The position numbers and the translations under genes are program-made. This document shows positions 1 to 5,430 of a stretch of DNA of 5,501 nucleotides, piece after piece; positions within the stretch are counted from its first letter, which is position 1; every line of letters begins with the position of its first letter. Source of the DNA: Kofleriaceae bacterium. GTDB lineage: Bacteria; Myxococcota_A; Polyangia; Haliangiales; Haliangiaceae. Under the pieces are notes generated by a model, which made no database searches, was not told where the DNA came from, and worked only from the letters and a program-made list of their open reading frames with translations. The stretch spans positions 1 through 5,501 of the forward strand of contig JAESTW010000677.1 in the NCBI GenBank assembly GCA_016763395.1. The letters are read 5' to 3'.

Positions 1-1
1 A

Positions 2-700
2 GTGGTTCCGGTTGAAAATTCATCGGAGGGCATTATTACCCACACCTTGGATTGTTTCGTCGAGAGCTCCTTGGTGATTGTCGCAGAGATCGTTGTCGAC
101 ATAGAACACTGCCTGCTTGCCCGTGATGGGGTTGGCGAGGGATCGGTGCAGCGCGTGTATGCCAATCCTCAGTCCTTGGCGATGGCCCGAGAGTGGCTTC
201 GGCAAAACTTGAGTGGCGCGCAAATCATCGAATGTGCGTCCACGGCTGATGCAGCTCGCAAGGCCAAGGAAGATGTTCATGGCGCTTGTGTGGCGGGTGA
301 ATTGGCGGCCCGAATGTATGGGCTGTGCGTATTGCGGCGAAACTTGCAGAACGACTTGGGCGCTGTAACGCGGTTCTTGGTCGTCGGCCGGGAAGGGCAA
401 GACGTATCGAACTTGTCCGAAACGGTACGTTCGTCGATGAAGACCTCGCTATTGCTGACTTTGCCGGACAAGGCTGGTGCGCTACGCGAGGTTCTGGCCT
501 ACTTTGATGAGCAAGGTATCAATTTGTGCAAAATTGAGAGCCGCCCAACTAAAGAGAAAATTTGGGACTACGTTTTTTTCTTAGATCTAGACGGACACCA
601 AGACGACGATACGGTTTCCGAGGCACTGTCGAAGCTCGCAGCTCGTTGCGAACTCTTCAAAGTCCTTGGCTCCTACCCGAAAGCAGATATACATGAGTGA
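2..700 (+). CDS. pheA: Prephenate dehydratase (P-protein), C-terminal part with ACT domain; 5' end outside window
   Basis: PheA decarboxylates and dehydrates prephenate to phenylpyruvate in the cytoplasm, the committed step to phenylalanine. The reading frame is already open at the left edge, so the GTG at position 2 is an internal valine and not a start; 232 codons are visible. The visible part opens with VVPVENSSEG, the conserved P-(I/V)-E-N-S-x-E-G motif with the substrate-binding Glu and Asn. The catalytic TRF motif lies at visible residues 123-125, in the context AVTRF rather than the usual NxTRF. A regulatory ACT domain follows from about residue 148, with the GAL motif (159-161) and the ESRP motif (179-182) that form the phenylalanine-binding site, so feedback inhibition by phenylalanine is expected. 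A fused N-terminal chorismate mutase is common in this family but cannot be seen here. The gene overlaps hisC by 8 bp. The family call is very secure. Confidence 0.96.
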   Translation: MVPVENSSEGIITHTLDCFVESSLVIVAEIVVDIEHCLLARDGVGEGSVQRVYANPQSLAMAREWLRQNLSGAQIIECASTADAARKAKEDVHGACVAGELAARMYGLCVLRRNLQNDLGAVTRFLVVGREGQDVSNLSETVRSSMKTSLLLTLPDKAGALREVLAYFDEQGINLCKIESRPTKEKIWDYVFFLDLDGHQDDDTVSEALSKLAARCELFKVLGSYPKADIHE

Positions 701-1802
701 AGTACAAGCTATTGTTCGCGAAAATATTCGCAATTTGCACCCTTACCAACCTGGCAAGCCCATTGAAGAGGTGGAGCGAGAGATTGGTATCAGTGGAGTT
801 ATCAAGATTGCGTCCAATGAAAACCCGTTGGGTCCATCACCCAAGGCGATTGTAGCTGCCACCGAAGCGGTGCTCACTGGCAACCTGTACCCAGATGGTT
901 CGGCCTTTTATTTGCGTCGGGCGGTATCTGAGTTTCACGATGTAGATTCAGAACGATTGGTCTTTGGGGCCGGCTGCAACGAAGTCATCCAAATGCTCAT
1001 CAGCGCGTTCTGCGTGCCCGGACAAGATCAGGTGTTGAGCCACAAGTACGCATTCATCAGCTATCGCGTGCAGACCTTGGCTCACGGCTGCGAATTTGTC
1101 GAATCCGATGTTACCGACGTATTGGGTTGCGACGTCGATGCGCTCTTGGCAAAAGTTACGCCGCGCACCAAACTTATCTTTGTTGCCAACCCGAACAATC
1201 CAACTGGCGCTCACCTTGAGCGAGAAGACTTGGAGAAACTCTTAAACGGTGTTCCGGATCACGCAATCGTCGTTATCGATGAGGCCTACCACGAGTTTGC
1301 CACGGTGAGTTATCCCGATTACCCGAAATCCCAGGACTATGCTCAGGACCGACCTCGCCTGGTGACCTTGCGAACCTTCTCGAAGGCCTTTGGCTTGGCT
1401 GGTTTCCGTGTTGGCTTTGGAATTTGCAGCACGGAAGTAGCTGGATACCTCAACCGCTTGCGAAGGCCTTTTAATGCCAACGCCATTGCGCAAGAGGCAG
1501 CTAGAGCAGCGCTCGGCGATACCGAGCATGTCGAACGCTCGACTGCGCTTGTCAAGGCAGAGATTGCCAAATACCGGGCTGCTGCTTCGGACATTGGCGT
1601 TGTCGCGTATCCCAGCCTGGGTAACTTTTTGCTACTTGATGTCCGGCGACCTTCAGAAGAAGTGTACACCGCGCTTTTGCACCAGGGGATTATCGTGCGT
1701 CCGATGGCGTCGTGGGGGCTTAAAACCCATCTGCGATTCTCCGTTGGCACTGCAGAGCAAAACGACAAGGCGATAGCGGCGCTGAAACTCGTGCTCGCAT
1801 GA
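693..1802 (+). CDS. hisC: Histidinol-phosphate / aromatic aminotransferase
   Basis: This is a fold-type I PLP-dependent aminotransferase of 369 residues, close to the usual HisC length. Family motifs appear in order: NENPLGPSP (42-50), NPNNPTG (166-172), the PLP-ring aspartate in IDEAYHEF (Asp196, Tyr199), the Schiff-base lysine in TFSKAFGLAG (Lys231), Arg239 for the PLP phosphate, and a C-terminal Arg348 (LRFSVG) that fits the substrate-carboxylate arginine. The ATG at 693 is preferred over an upstream in-frame TTG at 666, because MSEVQ starts the protein at the normal distance from NENPLG and overlaps the pheA stop by 8 bp, favouring coupled translation. A weak GAAAG lies 9 nt upstream (679-683). 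HisC acts in histidine synthesis, but beside pheA and aroA it probably serves as, or doubles as, the aminotransferase for phenylpyruvate, as HisC2-type enzymes do in pheA-hisC-tyrA-aroA clusters. Substrate preference cannot be read from sequence alone. Confidence 0.93.
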   Translation: MSEVQAIVRENIRNLHPYQPGKPIEEVEREIGISGVIKIASNENPLGPSPKAIVAATEAVLTGNLYPDGSAFYLRRAVSEFHDVDSERLVFGAGCNEVIQMLISAFCVPGQDQVLSHKYAFISYRVQTLAHGCEFVESDVTDVLGCDVDALLAKVTPRTKLIFVANPNNPTGAHLEREDLEKLLNGVPDHAIVVIDEAYHEFATVSYPDYPKSQDYAQDRPRLVTLRTFSKAFGLAGFRVGFGICSTEVAGYLNRLRRPFNANAIAQEAARAALGDTEHVERSTALVKAEIAKYRAAASDIGVVAYPSLGNFLLLDVRRPSEEVYTALLHQGIIVRPMASWGLKTHLRFSVGTAEQNDKAIAALKLVLA

Positions 1803-2722
1803 AGGTTGCCGCGGCGCTTTGTTTGCTGGCCCTTTTGGGTTGCGGCGGCAATAGCAATGCAGTGCCGAGTGCGCCTCTTCCTGTCCGGGCTCACACCGCT
1901 GGGCAGGAACTGTTGGCCAAGGCACCGCTGGGCGCCAACCTAATTCTCGAGATCGATTTGGCGCGCTTGCGTGACAACGCGGTTCTAGGGCCACTGCTCA
2001 CTGGCTTGGCTGCGCCTAAATCACTGAACAGCATCGACCTTTTGCAAGGTGCTGAGGCAGCGCTTATCTGTGTGTACGATATTGGCGATGACCCTCGGCA
2101 ATTGATTGTTTTACAAATGGACGCGCAACCAGAAGAGTTCGAACAAGATCAAGAGATACGCTCTCTGGGCACTGGCTATTGGGGAATAGGCGACTCAGCC
2201 CTGCTCAGGCAAGCGGAAGCGCTTACTGACAGTTCAGGGTCCATGCTTATGGATAGCGCTGCACGTAGGATGCGAGAAGAAGTGATGCCAGCTGCGGCGG
2301 ACAACGCGGCATTTCGCCTGGTAGCCAGACTGGATTTTGACGCCCGAGTAGCGCTTGCCTCCAAGGTGGGTGTGAGTGAGGTTCCGGTGAGTATTGCCGT
2401 CTGGGGCGACGTTGTCGACGATCTGGCTATTGTCATGGATTTGGCCACGGAGGAGGAGGGCGCCGATGCACGCTTGGCAGGCGCGATGGAGGCGCTGCGT
2501 TCCAGGCTCGCCAAACAGGTGTATGTCCGGTATTTGGGCTTGGCCGATGCAGTTCGGAAGATCCGAATTTTTCGCACAGCAACAGGATTGCGGGCTGTTT
2601 TTGTATTGCCACCAAAAAGTTTGGCAAGATTTGTAACGCGAGTGGAGCGGCAGCTGCGTCCAGACACAACGATAGCGCCAGACGTAGCAGTTCCCAACGA
2701 AACCACGAGTGAAGAGGAATAG
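1799..2722 (+). CDS. Putative lipoprotein of unknown function embedded in the aromatic operon
   Basis: I do not recognise this 307-residue protein. It begins with a short lipoprotein signal peptide: Lys2, a hydrophobic stretch, then the lipobox LLGC with the acylated Cys at residue 15. Gly at +2 gives no Asp-type inner-membrane retention signal, so the outer membrane is likely by the E. coli rule. A low-complexity linker (16-42) leads into a mixed alpha/beta region that starts PLGANLILEIDLARLR (43-58). There are no further membrane segments, no obvious catalytic motif and only one more cysteine (Cys91) in the mature part. The last 15 or so residues are probably disordered and end in Glu-Glu-Glu. 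Its ATG overlaps the hisC stop in ATGA and no Shine-Dalgarno sequence is evident, so translation probably depends on hisC. It ends 4 bp before aroA. It occupies the place where tyrA often lies, but it is not a TyrA: a Rossmann GxGxxG context and dehydrogenase motifs are missing. An envelope protein co-expressed with aromatic enzymes is an inference from position only. Confidence 0.85.
   Translation: MKVAAALCLLALLGCGGNSNAVPSAPLPVRAHTAGQELLAKAPLGANLILEIDLARLRDNAVLGPLLTGLAAPKSLNSIDLLQGAEAALICVYDIGDDPRQLIVLQMDAQPEEFEQDQEIRSLGTGYWGIGDSALLRQAEALTDSSGSMLMDSAARRMREEVMPAAADNAAFRLVARLDFDARVALASKVGVSEVPVSIAVWGDVVDDLAIVMDLATEEEGADARLAGAMEALRSRLAKQVYVRYLGLADAVRKIRIFRTATGLRAVFVLPPKSLARFVTRVERQLRPDTTIAPDVAVPNETTSEEE
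2712..2718 (+). promoter_or_regulatory. Ribosome binding site of aroA, inside the end of the preceding gene
   Basis: The sequence AAGAGGA lies 8 nt before the ATG at 2727, a good Shine-Dalgarno match and distance. It is made by the final Glu-Glu-Glu codons of the lipoprotein gene, so ribosomes finishing that gene pass directly over the aroA initiation site. This decides the aroA start in favour of ATG 2727 rather than the in-frame GTG at 2709, which would overlap the same purine-rich stretch. Confidence 0.7.
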
Positions 2723-2726
2723 AAGC

Positions 2727-4082
2727 ATGAGCTCATTGATAGTAAAACCGAGCGGTACTCCCCTAATTGGCAGTGCCCGGATTCCTGGCGATAAGTCGAT
2801 TGGCCACAGATCGCTGCTCTTTAGCGCGTTGGCCGATGGCGACGTGGTTGTGAAGGGGCTGTCGCCAGGCAAGGACAATGAGCGAACTCGTCACGCTATG
2901 GCCGCATTGGGCGTGGAAATCGAAGACTTGCCCACCGGACAGATTTGCGTTCATGGAGTCGGCTTGCGTGGGCTGAAGCGCGCGGCAGATGCCATTGAAT
3001 GTGGAAACTCGGGAACGACGATGCGCCTTTTGGCAGGCATTCTGGCCGCCCAGCCTTTTGATTCCGTCATGGTTGGGGATAGCTCGCTCTCTGTCCGACC
3101 CATGCGGCGAATCGCGGCTCCCTTGCGATTGATGGGCGCGTCCTTGTCCGGTGAATCCGGTAAAGACGAGGACGAAATCTATCCCCCTCTGCGCATTGGC
3201 GGGCTGGGTGACAAACGCCTACAGGGGATTCGCTATGAGCAACCTGTGGCCTCCGCTCAGGTCAAGAGTGCGATTCTCTTGGCCGGACTCTTTGCCGAAG
3301 GAGAGACCGTGGTTGTAGAGCCTGGAGCGTCTCGGGACCACACCGAGAGCATGCTGGCGCACATGGGAGCCCCGCTCACCGTTTTAGGGAATGTCATTAC
3401 TCTGGACACGCGGGGCTGGGACGGGCGACTGCAAGCCGCGCCAATTTCAGTGCCCGGTGACCCTTCTTCGGCTGCATTCATCGTGGCTGCAGCGCTGGTC
3501 GCCGGAGTAGAGCGAGTTGGAGTGTACGACGTGTGCATGAGCCGCCGCCGGACAGGCTTTCTCGATGCGTTGGGAGAACTCGGCGGACGAGTTGAGCAGG
3601 AGTGCAGAAGTGAAACTAGCGGCGGCCCGGTTGCGGATTTGGTCGTGAGCTATGGCGCCGCCGATCACCTGCAAGGGGCGGTAATCGAAGGCGAGATGGT
3701 TCTGCGAGCTCTCGATGAGTTGCCAATCTTAGCCATCGTAGCCGCGCGCGCTCATGGCGTGAGCGACTTCAGAGACGCCGGGGAGCTGCGGATCAAAGAG
3801 TCCGACCGCATTGCCACTACCTGCGAGATGTTGCGAAATCTCGGGGTAGAAGTCGAAGAACGGGAAGATGGTTTCTCCCTAGAGGGACTCGGCGGCGCGC
3901 CATTTAAGGCTTGCGAAATCGACTCTCACGGCGACCACCGAATCGCGATGTCCGGCGTAATTGCTGGCTTGGCCGCCGACGGTCCTGTCCGGGTGACCGA
4001 CGCTGCCAACGTCGCCACTTCCTTCCCCAGCTTTGTCGAGACGCTTAACGCTCTCGGTGCTCAAATCGAAAATGGCGAGTGA
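2727..4082 (+). CDS. aroA: 3-phosphoshikimate 1-carboxyvinyltransferase (EPSP synthase)
   Basis: AroA transfers the enolpyruvyl group of PEP to shikimate-3-phosphate, the sixth shikimate-pathway step, in the cytoplasm. The product is 451 residues, a normal length. Visible active-site elements are GDKSIGHR (Lys23, Ser24, Arg28), GNSGTTMRL (93-101), RPM (124-126), SAQVK (176-180), RDHTE (203-207), the catalytic Asp330 in LDELPI, Glu358 in KESDR, and HGDHRIAM (401-408, with His404 and Arg405). GDKS, SAQVK and RDHTE are motifs used to define class II, glyphosate-insensitive EPSP synthases. The fourth, NxTR, reads SRRR here (272-275). Leu101 replaces the E. coli Pro101, and Thr431 sits where class I enzymes have Lys411, as in class II enzymes. 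The start ATG has a strong Shine-Dalgarno sequence and follows the upstream stop by 4 bp. It is the last gene of the operon visible here; cmk, a frequent downstream partner, does not follow directly. Confidence 0.96.
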   Translation: MSSLIVKPSGTPLIGSARIPGDKSIGHRSLLFSALADGDVVVKGLSPGKDNERTRHAMAALGVEIEDLPTGQICVHGVGLRGLKRAADAIECGNSGTTMRLLAGILAAQPFDSVMVGDSSLSVRPMRRIAAPLRLMGASLSGESGKDEDEIYPPLRIGGLGDKRLQGIRYEQPVASAQVKSAILLAGLFAEGETVVVEPGASRDHTESMLAHMGAPLTVLGNVITLDTRGWDGRLQAAPISVPGDPSSAAFIVAAALVAGVERVGVYDVCMSRRRTGFLDALGELGGRVEQECRSETSGGPVADLVVSYGAADHLQGAVIEGEMVLRALDELPILAIVAARAHGVSDFRDAGELRIKESDRIATTCEMLRNLGVEVEEREDGFSLEGLGGAPFKACEIDSHGDHRIAMSGVIAGLAADGPVRVTDAANVATSFPSFVETLNALGAQIENGE

Positions 4083-4168
4083 TTGTAATCGAAGGCTTGT
4101 TGCCAGTATGCTTAGCTCAGTCGACGAGCTTCAAATTACGAATATTCCCTAGTTAGTTAGATAACAAA

Positions 4169-4213
4169 GGGAGAATGCGACTGTGAGTCAGCGGCTCAAT
4201 CTCTCGAGTTTTT
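4169..4213 (+). terminator. Possible weak Rho-independent terminator after aroA
   Basis: GGGAGA (4169-4174) can pair with TCTCTC (4200-4205) with one G-U pair, and an inner TGAG/CTCA stem (4184-4187 with 4195-4198) stacks within it. Five T residues follow at 4209-4213. The stem is short and interrupted, so strength is doubtful. The 5' arm also overlaps a good Shine-Dalgarno-like AAGGGAG, which is another possible reading of the same bases. Confidence 0.25.
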
Positions 4214-4223
4214 GTGATGCACC

Positions 4224-4312
4224 GCGCTGGTACGTGAAACCTACCGTCTGCGTCAGTACGACCAATTGGGCCGCACCCGCACTCGCAACTTGACAGTTGG
4301 CGGTACCAGCGC
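4224..4312. repeat. Perfect 10-bp inverted repeat enclosing 69 bp
   Basis: GCGCTGGTAC at 4224-4233 is the exact reverse complement of GTACCAGCGC at 4303-4312. Inside, CTG-cg-TCA (4248-4255) can pair with TGACAG (4291-4296) apart from a two-base bulge, so a longer folded structure is possible. The right arm lies between the candidate -35 and -10 boxes of the next gene. One such repeat somewhere in 5.5 kb could arise by chance, but its position in the only sizeable gap makes it worth noting. It may be a regulator site, an RNA structure or the ends of a tiny remnant element. Confidence 0.4.
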
Positions 4313-4319
4313 ATATGAC
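4290..4319 (+). promoter_or_regulatory. Candidate sigma-70 promoter for the LamG lipoprotein gene
   Basis: A perfect TTGACA (4290-4295) is followed after 18 bp by TATGAC (4314-4319), a four-of-six match to TATAAT. The start point would fall near 4326, giving a leader of about 16 nt to the ATG at 4342, or a nearly leaderless message for the in-frame ATG at 4327. No Shine-Dalgarno sequence is seen before either ATG, which fits a leaderless or short-leader message. This rests on box matches only. Confidence 0.4.
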
Positions 4320-4341
4320 TGGAACTATGAACCAACCTCCC

Positions 4342-5364
4342 ATGAAGTTGAGCACTCTCCTTTTCTCCTTGCTCTTGGTAAGCTGCGGCAGTGTTAAAGT
4401 CAACGTGGGACCAGATGGCGGTGATGATGCAGGCGGCAATGTCGATGCAGGCGGCAATGTCGACGCAACCAGCGGCTCCAACGCCGCCCCGGTGATTGCC
4501 TCGGTCACGACAGATTCGAGCAACCCCGGCGCACCGATCAACGCAATATGCAATGCGGCCGACGCCGATGGCGATTCGCTTAGCTACAGTTGGTCAGTCG
4601 ACATTGGGAGCGTGACTGAGAACGGCGCGCAAGCGACCTGGGAGCCTGGTGCCGAGGGAACGGGAACCATCACCTGCAGCGTCAATGATGGAATTGCCGG
4701 TGACGTTGTGGGCTCGACAACCGTCGAGCTGCAAGTTTCTGAGGGCCTGATCGGTTGGTACCGATTCAATGGTGACGGCACTGATTCGAGCGCAGCAAAC
4801 AACCCAGGAACGCTAACCGGTAGCAACTTCGAGATCGATCGACAGGGCAACGCCAACGGAGCGCTTTCCTTCAACGGCAATACTTTTGTGACGCTCGCCA
4901 ACGAGGGCGCGTTCGACCTGAGCACCTTCACCTTGGCTGCGTGGATCTCAGTTGACTCAGCCAATTCAACTCGGCCCATATTCTCGAAGCCTTCGACAAC
5001 CGGCTTGGGCAACTTCACCATGCAGATTTTCGATGACGCCAACGAGTTCATTGGCGGCCGACTCACCTACACTCACGACACCGCGACGGGGAACTTCAGC
5101 GGCGCAGGCTCGATTGCTGCGGTTCCGACGGGCCAGTTCATTCACGTCGCGACAACCCTCGATACCACGATACTCTCGTCGTACCTAAACGGCCAGCTCC
5201 AGAGGAGTACCAACAACCCCGCGACTCCAATCATGACCAACAGGCCTGTCACTATCGGAAGCCGCAATGATAACCGTTTCCTTGGCGCAATGGACGAGGC
5301 GCGAATCTACAACCGGGCGCTTACCGGCGAAGAGATCGCTGCAATCGCCAATGGCTCACTCTAA
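4342..5364 (+). CDS. Surface lipoprotein with Ig/PKD-like and LamG-like (concanavalin A-like) domains
   Basis: The 340-residue product starts with a lipoprotein signal peptide (MKLSTLLFSLLLVSC), lipobox LVSC, acylated Cys15 and Gly16 at +2, suggesting outer-membrane anchoring. A flexible Gly/Asp/Ala linker (about 20-45) contains a DAGGNV duplication. An Ig or PKD-like beta-sandwich follows (about 49-131), with DADGD and a Cys70/Cys112 pair that could form a disulfide. The C-terminal half (about 136-338) is a LamG-like jelly roll of the Laminin_G_3 type: it opens with GWYRFNGDGTDSSA and closes with the signature GAMDEARIYNRALTGEEI. Such domains usually bind carbohydrate or protein ligands; the ligand is unknown and no catalytic residues are seen. 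The ATG at 4342 is chosen because it places the signal peptide at the N terminus. An in-frame ATG at 4327 would add five residues, MNQPP, and remains possible. The gene lies 259 bp after aroA, probably as its own transcription unit. Confidence 0.88.
   Translation: MKLSTLLFSLLLVSCGSVKVNVGPDGGDDAGGNVDAGGNVDATSGSNAAPVIASVTTDSSNPGAPINAICNAADADGDSLSYSWSVDIGSVTENGAQATWEPGAEGTGTITCSVNDGIAGDVVGSTTVELQVSEGLIGWYRFNGDGTDSSAANNPGTLTGSNFEIDRQGNANGALSFNGNTFVTLANEGAFDLSTFTLAAWISVDSANSTRPIFSKPSTTGLGNFTMQIFDDANEFIGGRLTYTHDTATGNFSGAGSIAAVPTGQFIHVATTLDTTILSSYLNGQLQRSTNNPATPIMTNRPVTIGSRNDNRFLGAMDEARIYNRALTGEEIAAIANGSL
4426..4461 (+). repeat. Perfect 18-bp tandem duplication in the lipoprotein linker
   Basis: GATGCAGGCGGCAATGTC occurs twice in a row without a mismatch, and a third copy begins (GACGCA) before diverging. 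It encodes DAGGNV twice, in frame, in the flexible linker between the lipid anchor and the first domain. The identity at wobble positions points to a recent duplication by slippage or recombination. Confidence 0.9.
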
Positions 5365-5390
5365 CCGTAGCTTCGGGCAACAATTTCTGA

Positions 5391-5430
5391 GGGGGGCCTT
5401 GGCGACCGGCCAACCTGAGAATACGTTTTT
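5391..5430 (+). terminator. Possible Rho-independent terminator after the LamG lipoprotein gene
   Basis: TTGGC (5399-5403) pairs exactly with GCCAA (5409-5413) around a 5-nt loop. GG/CC pairs (5395-5396 with 5414-5415) can extend the stem across a two-base bulge. A run of five T follows at 5426-5430, 10 nt after the stem, which is farther than ideal. The remaining bases to 5501 show no recognisable gene; one frame from an ATG at 5456 stays open to the edge but is too short to judge. Confidence 0.3.

Larger units (their letters stand above)
4218..4340 (+). pseudogene. Possible relic of a YD-repeat (Rhs-type) coding sequence
   Basis: Between a stop at 4215-4217 and a stop at 4395-4397 this frame is open but has no plausible start. 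Around 4245-4325 it reads RLRQYDQLGRTRTR and then LTVGGTSAYDWNYE. This resembles the YD repeat of Rhs and wall-associated proteins (YDxxGR, a Gly-rich turn, then a second YD), with 19 residues between the two YD pairs, close to the normal repeat period. The frame then loses the pattern and runs into the start of the next gene. Only about one repeat is present, so chance similarity is possible. If real, it is a decayed fragment left by rearrangement upstream of the lipoprotein gene. Confidence 0.3.

Noticed and set aside
573..579. Run of seven T in pheA as a frameshift site
   Set aside because: The reading frame continues normally through the ACT domain on both sides (YVFFLDLDG), so there is no sign of slippage or sequencing error.
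1343..1894. Long minus-strand open frame of 183 codons opposite the end of hisC
   Set aside because: It lies opposite well-supported hisC and lipoprotein coding sequence, encodes Ser/Arg-rich protein without domains, and has no start context; it is a shadow of the plus-strand genes.
1799..2722. Divergent tyrA (prephenate dehydrogenase)
   Set aside because: Position invites this, but the N terminus is a lipoprotein signal ending in LLGC, and no nucleotide-binding fold or prephenate-site motif follows.
2234..2878. Minus-strand open frame of 214 codons opposite the lipoprotein gene and aroA start
   Set aside because: No recognisable motif, and it spans the tightly coupled lipoprotein-aroA junction on the other strand. 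The plus-strand lipoprotein has a clean signal peptide and operon coupling, so it is preferred.
4114..4130. AGCTC/GAGCT hairpin just after aroA as a terminator
   Set aside because: The stem is only 5 bp and is not followed by a T run (TCAAATTACG), so it does not meet terminator criteria.
4136..4165. Promoter TTACGA ... GATAAC in the gap
   Set aside because: The -35 match is only three of six, and the adjacent TTAG repeats make an AT-rich false match likely.
4750..4765. ATCGGT-TGGT-ACCGAT hairpin inside the LamG lipoprotein gene
   Set aside because: A 6-bp stem in coding sequence is common by chance, and the bases are explained by the conserved GWYRF codons.
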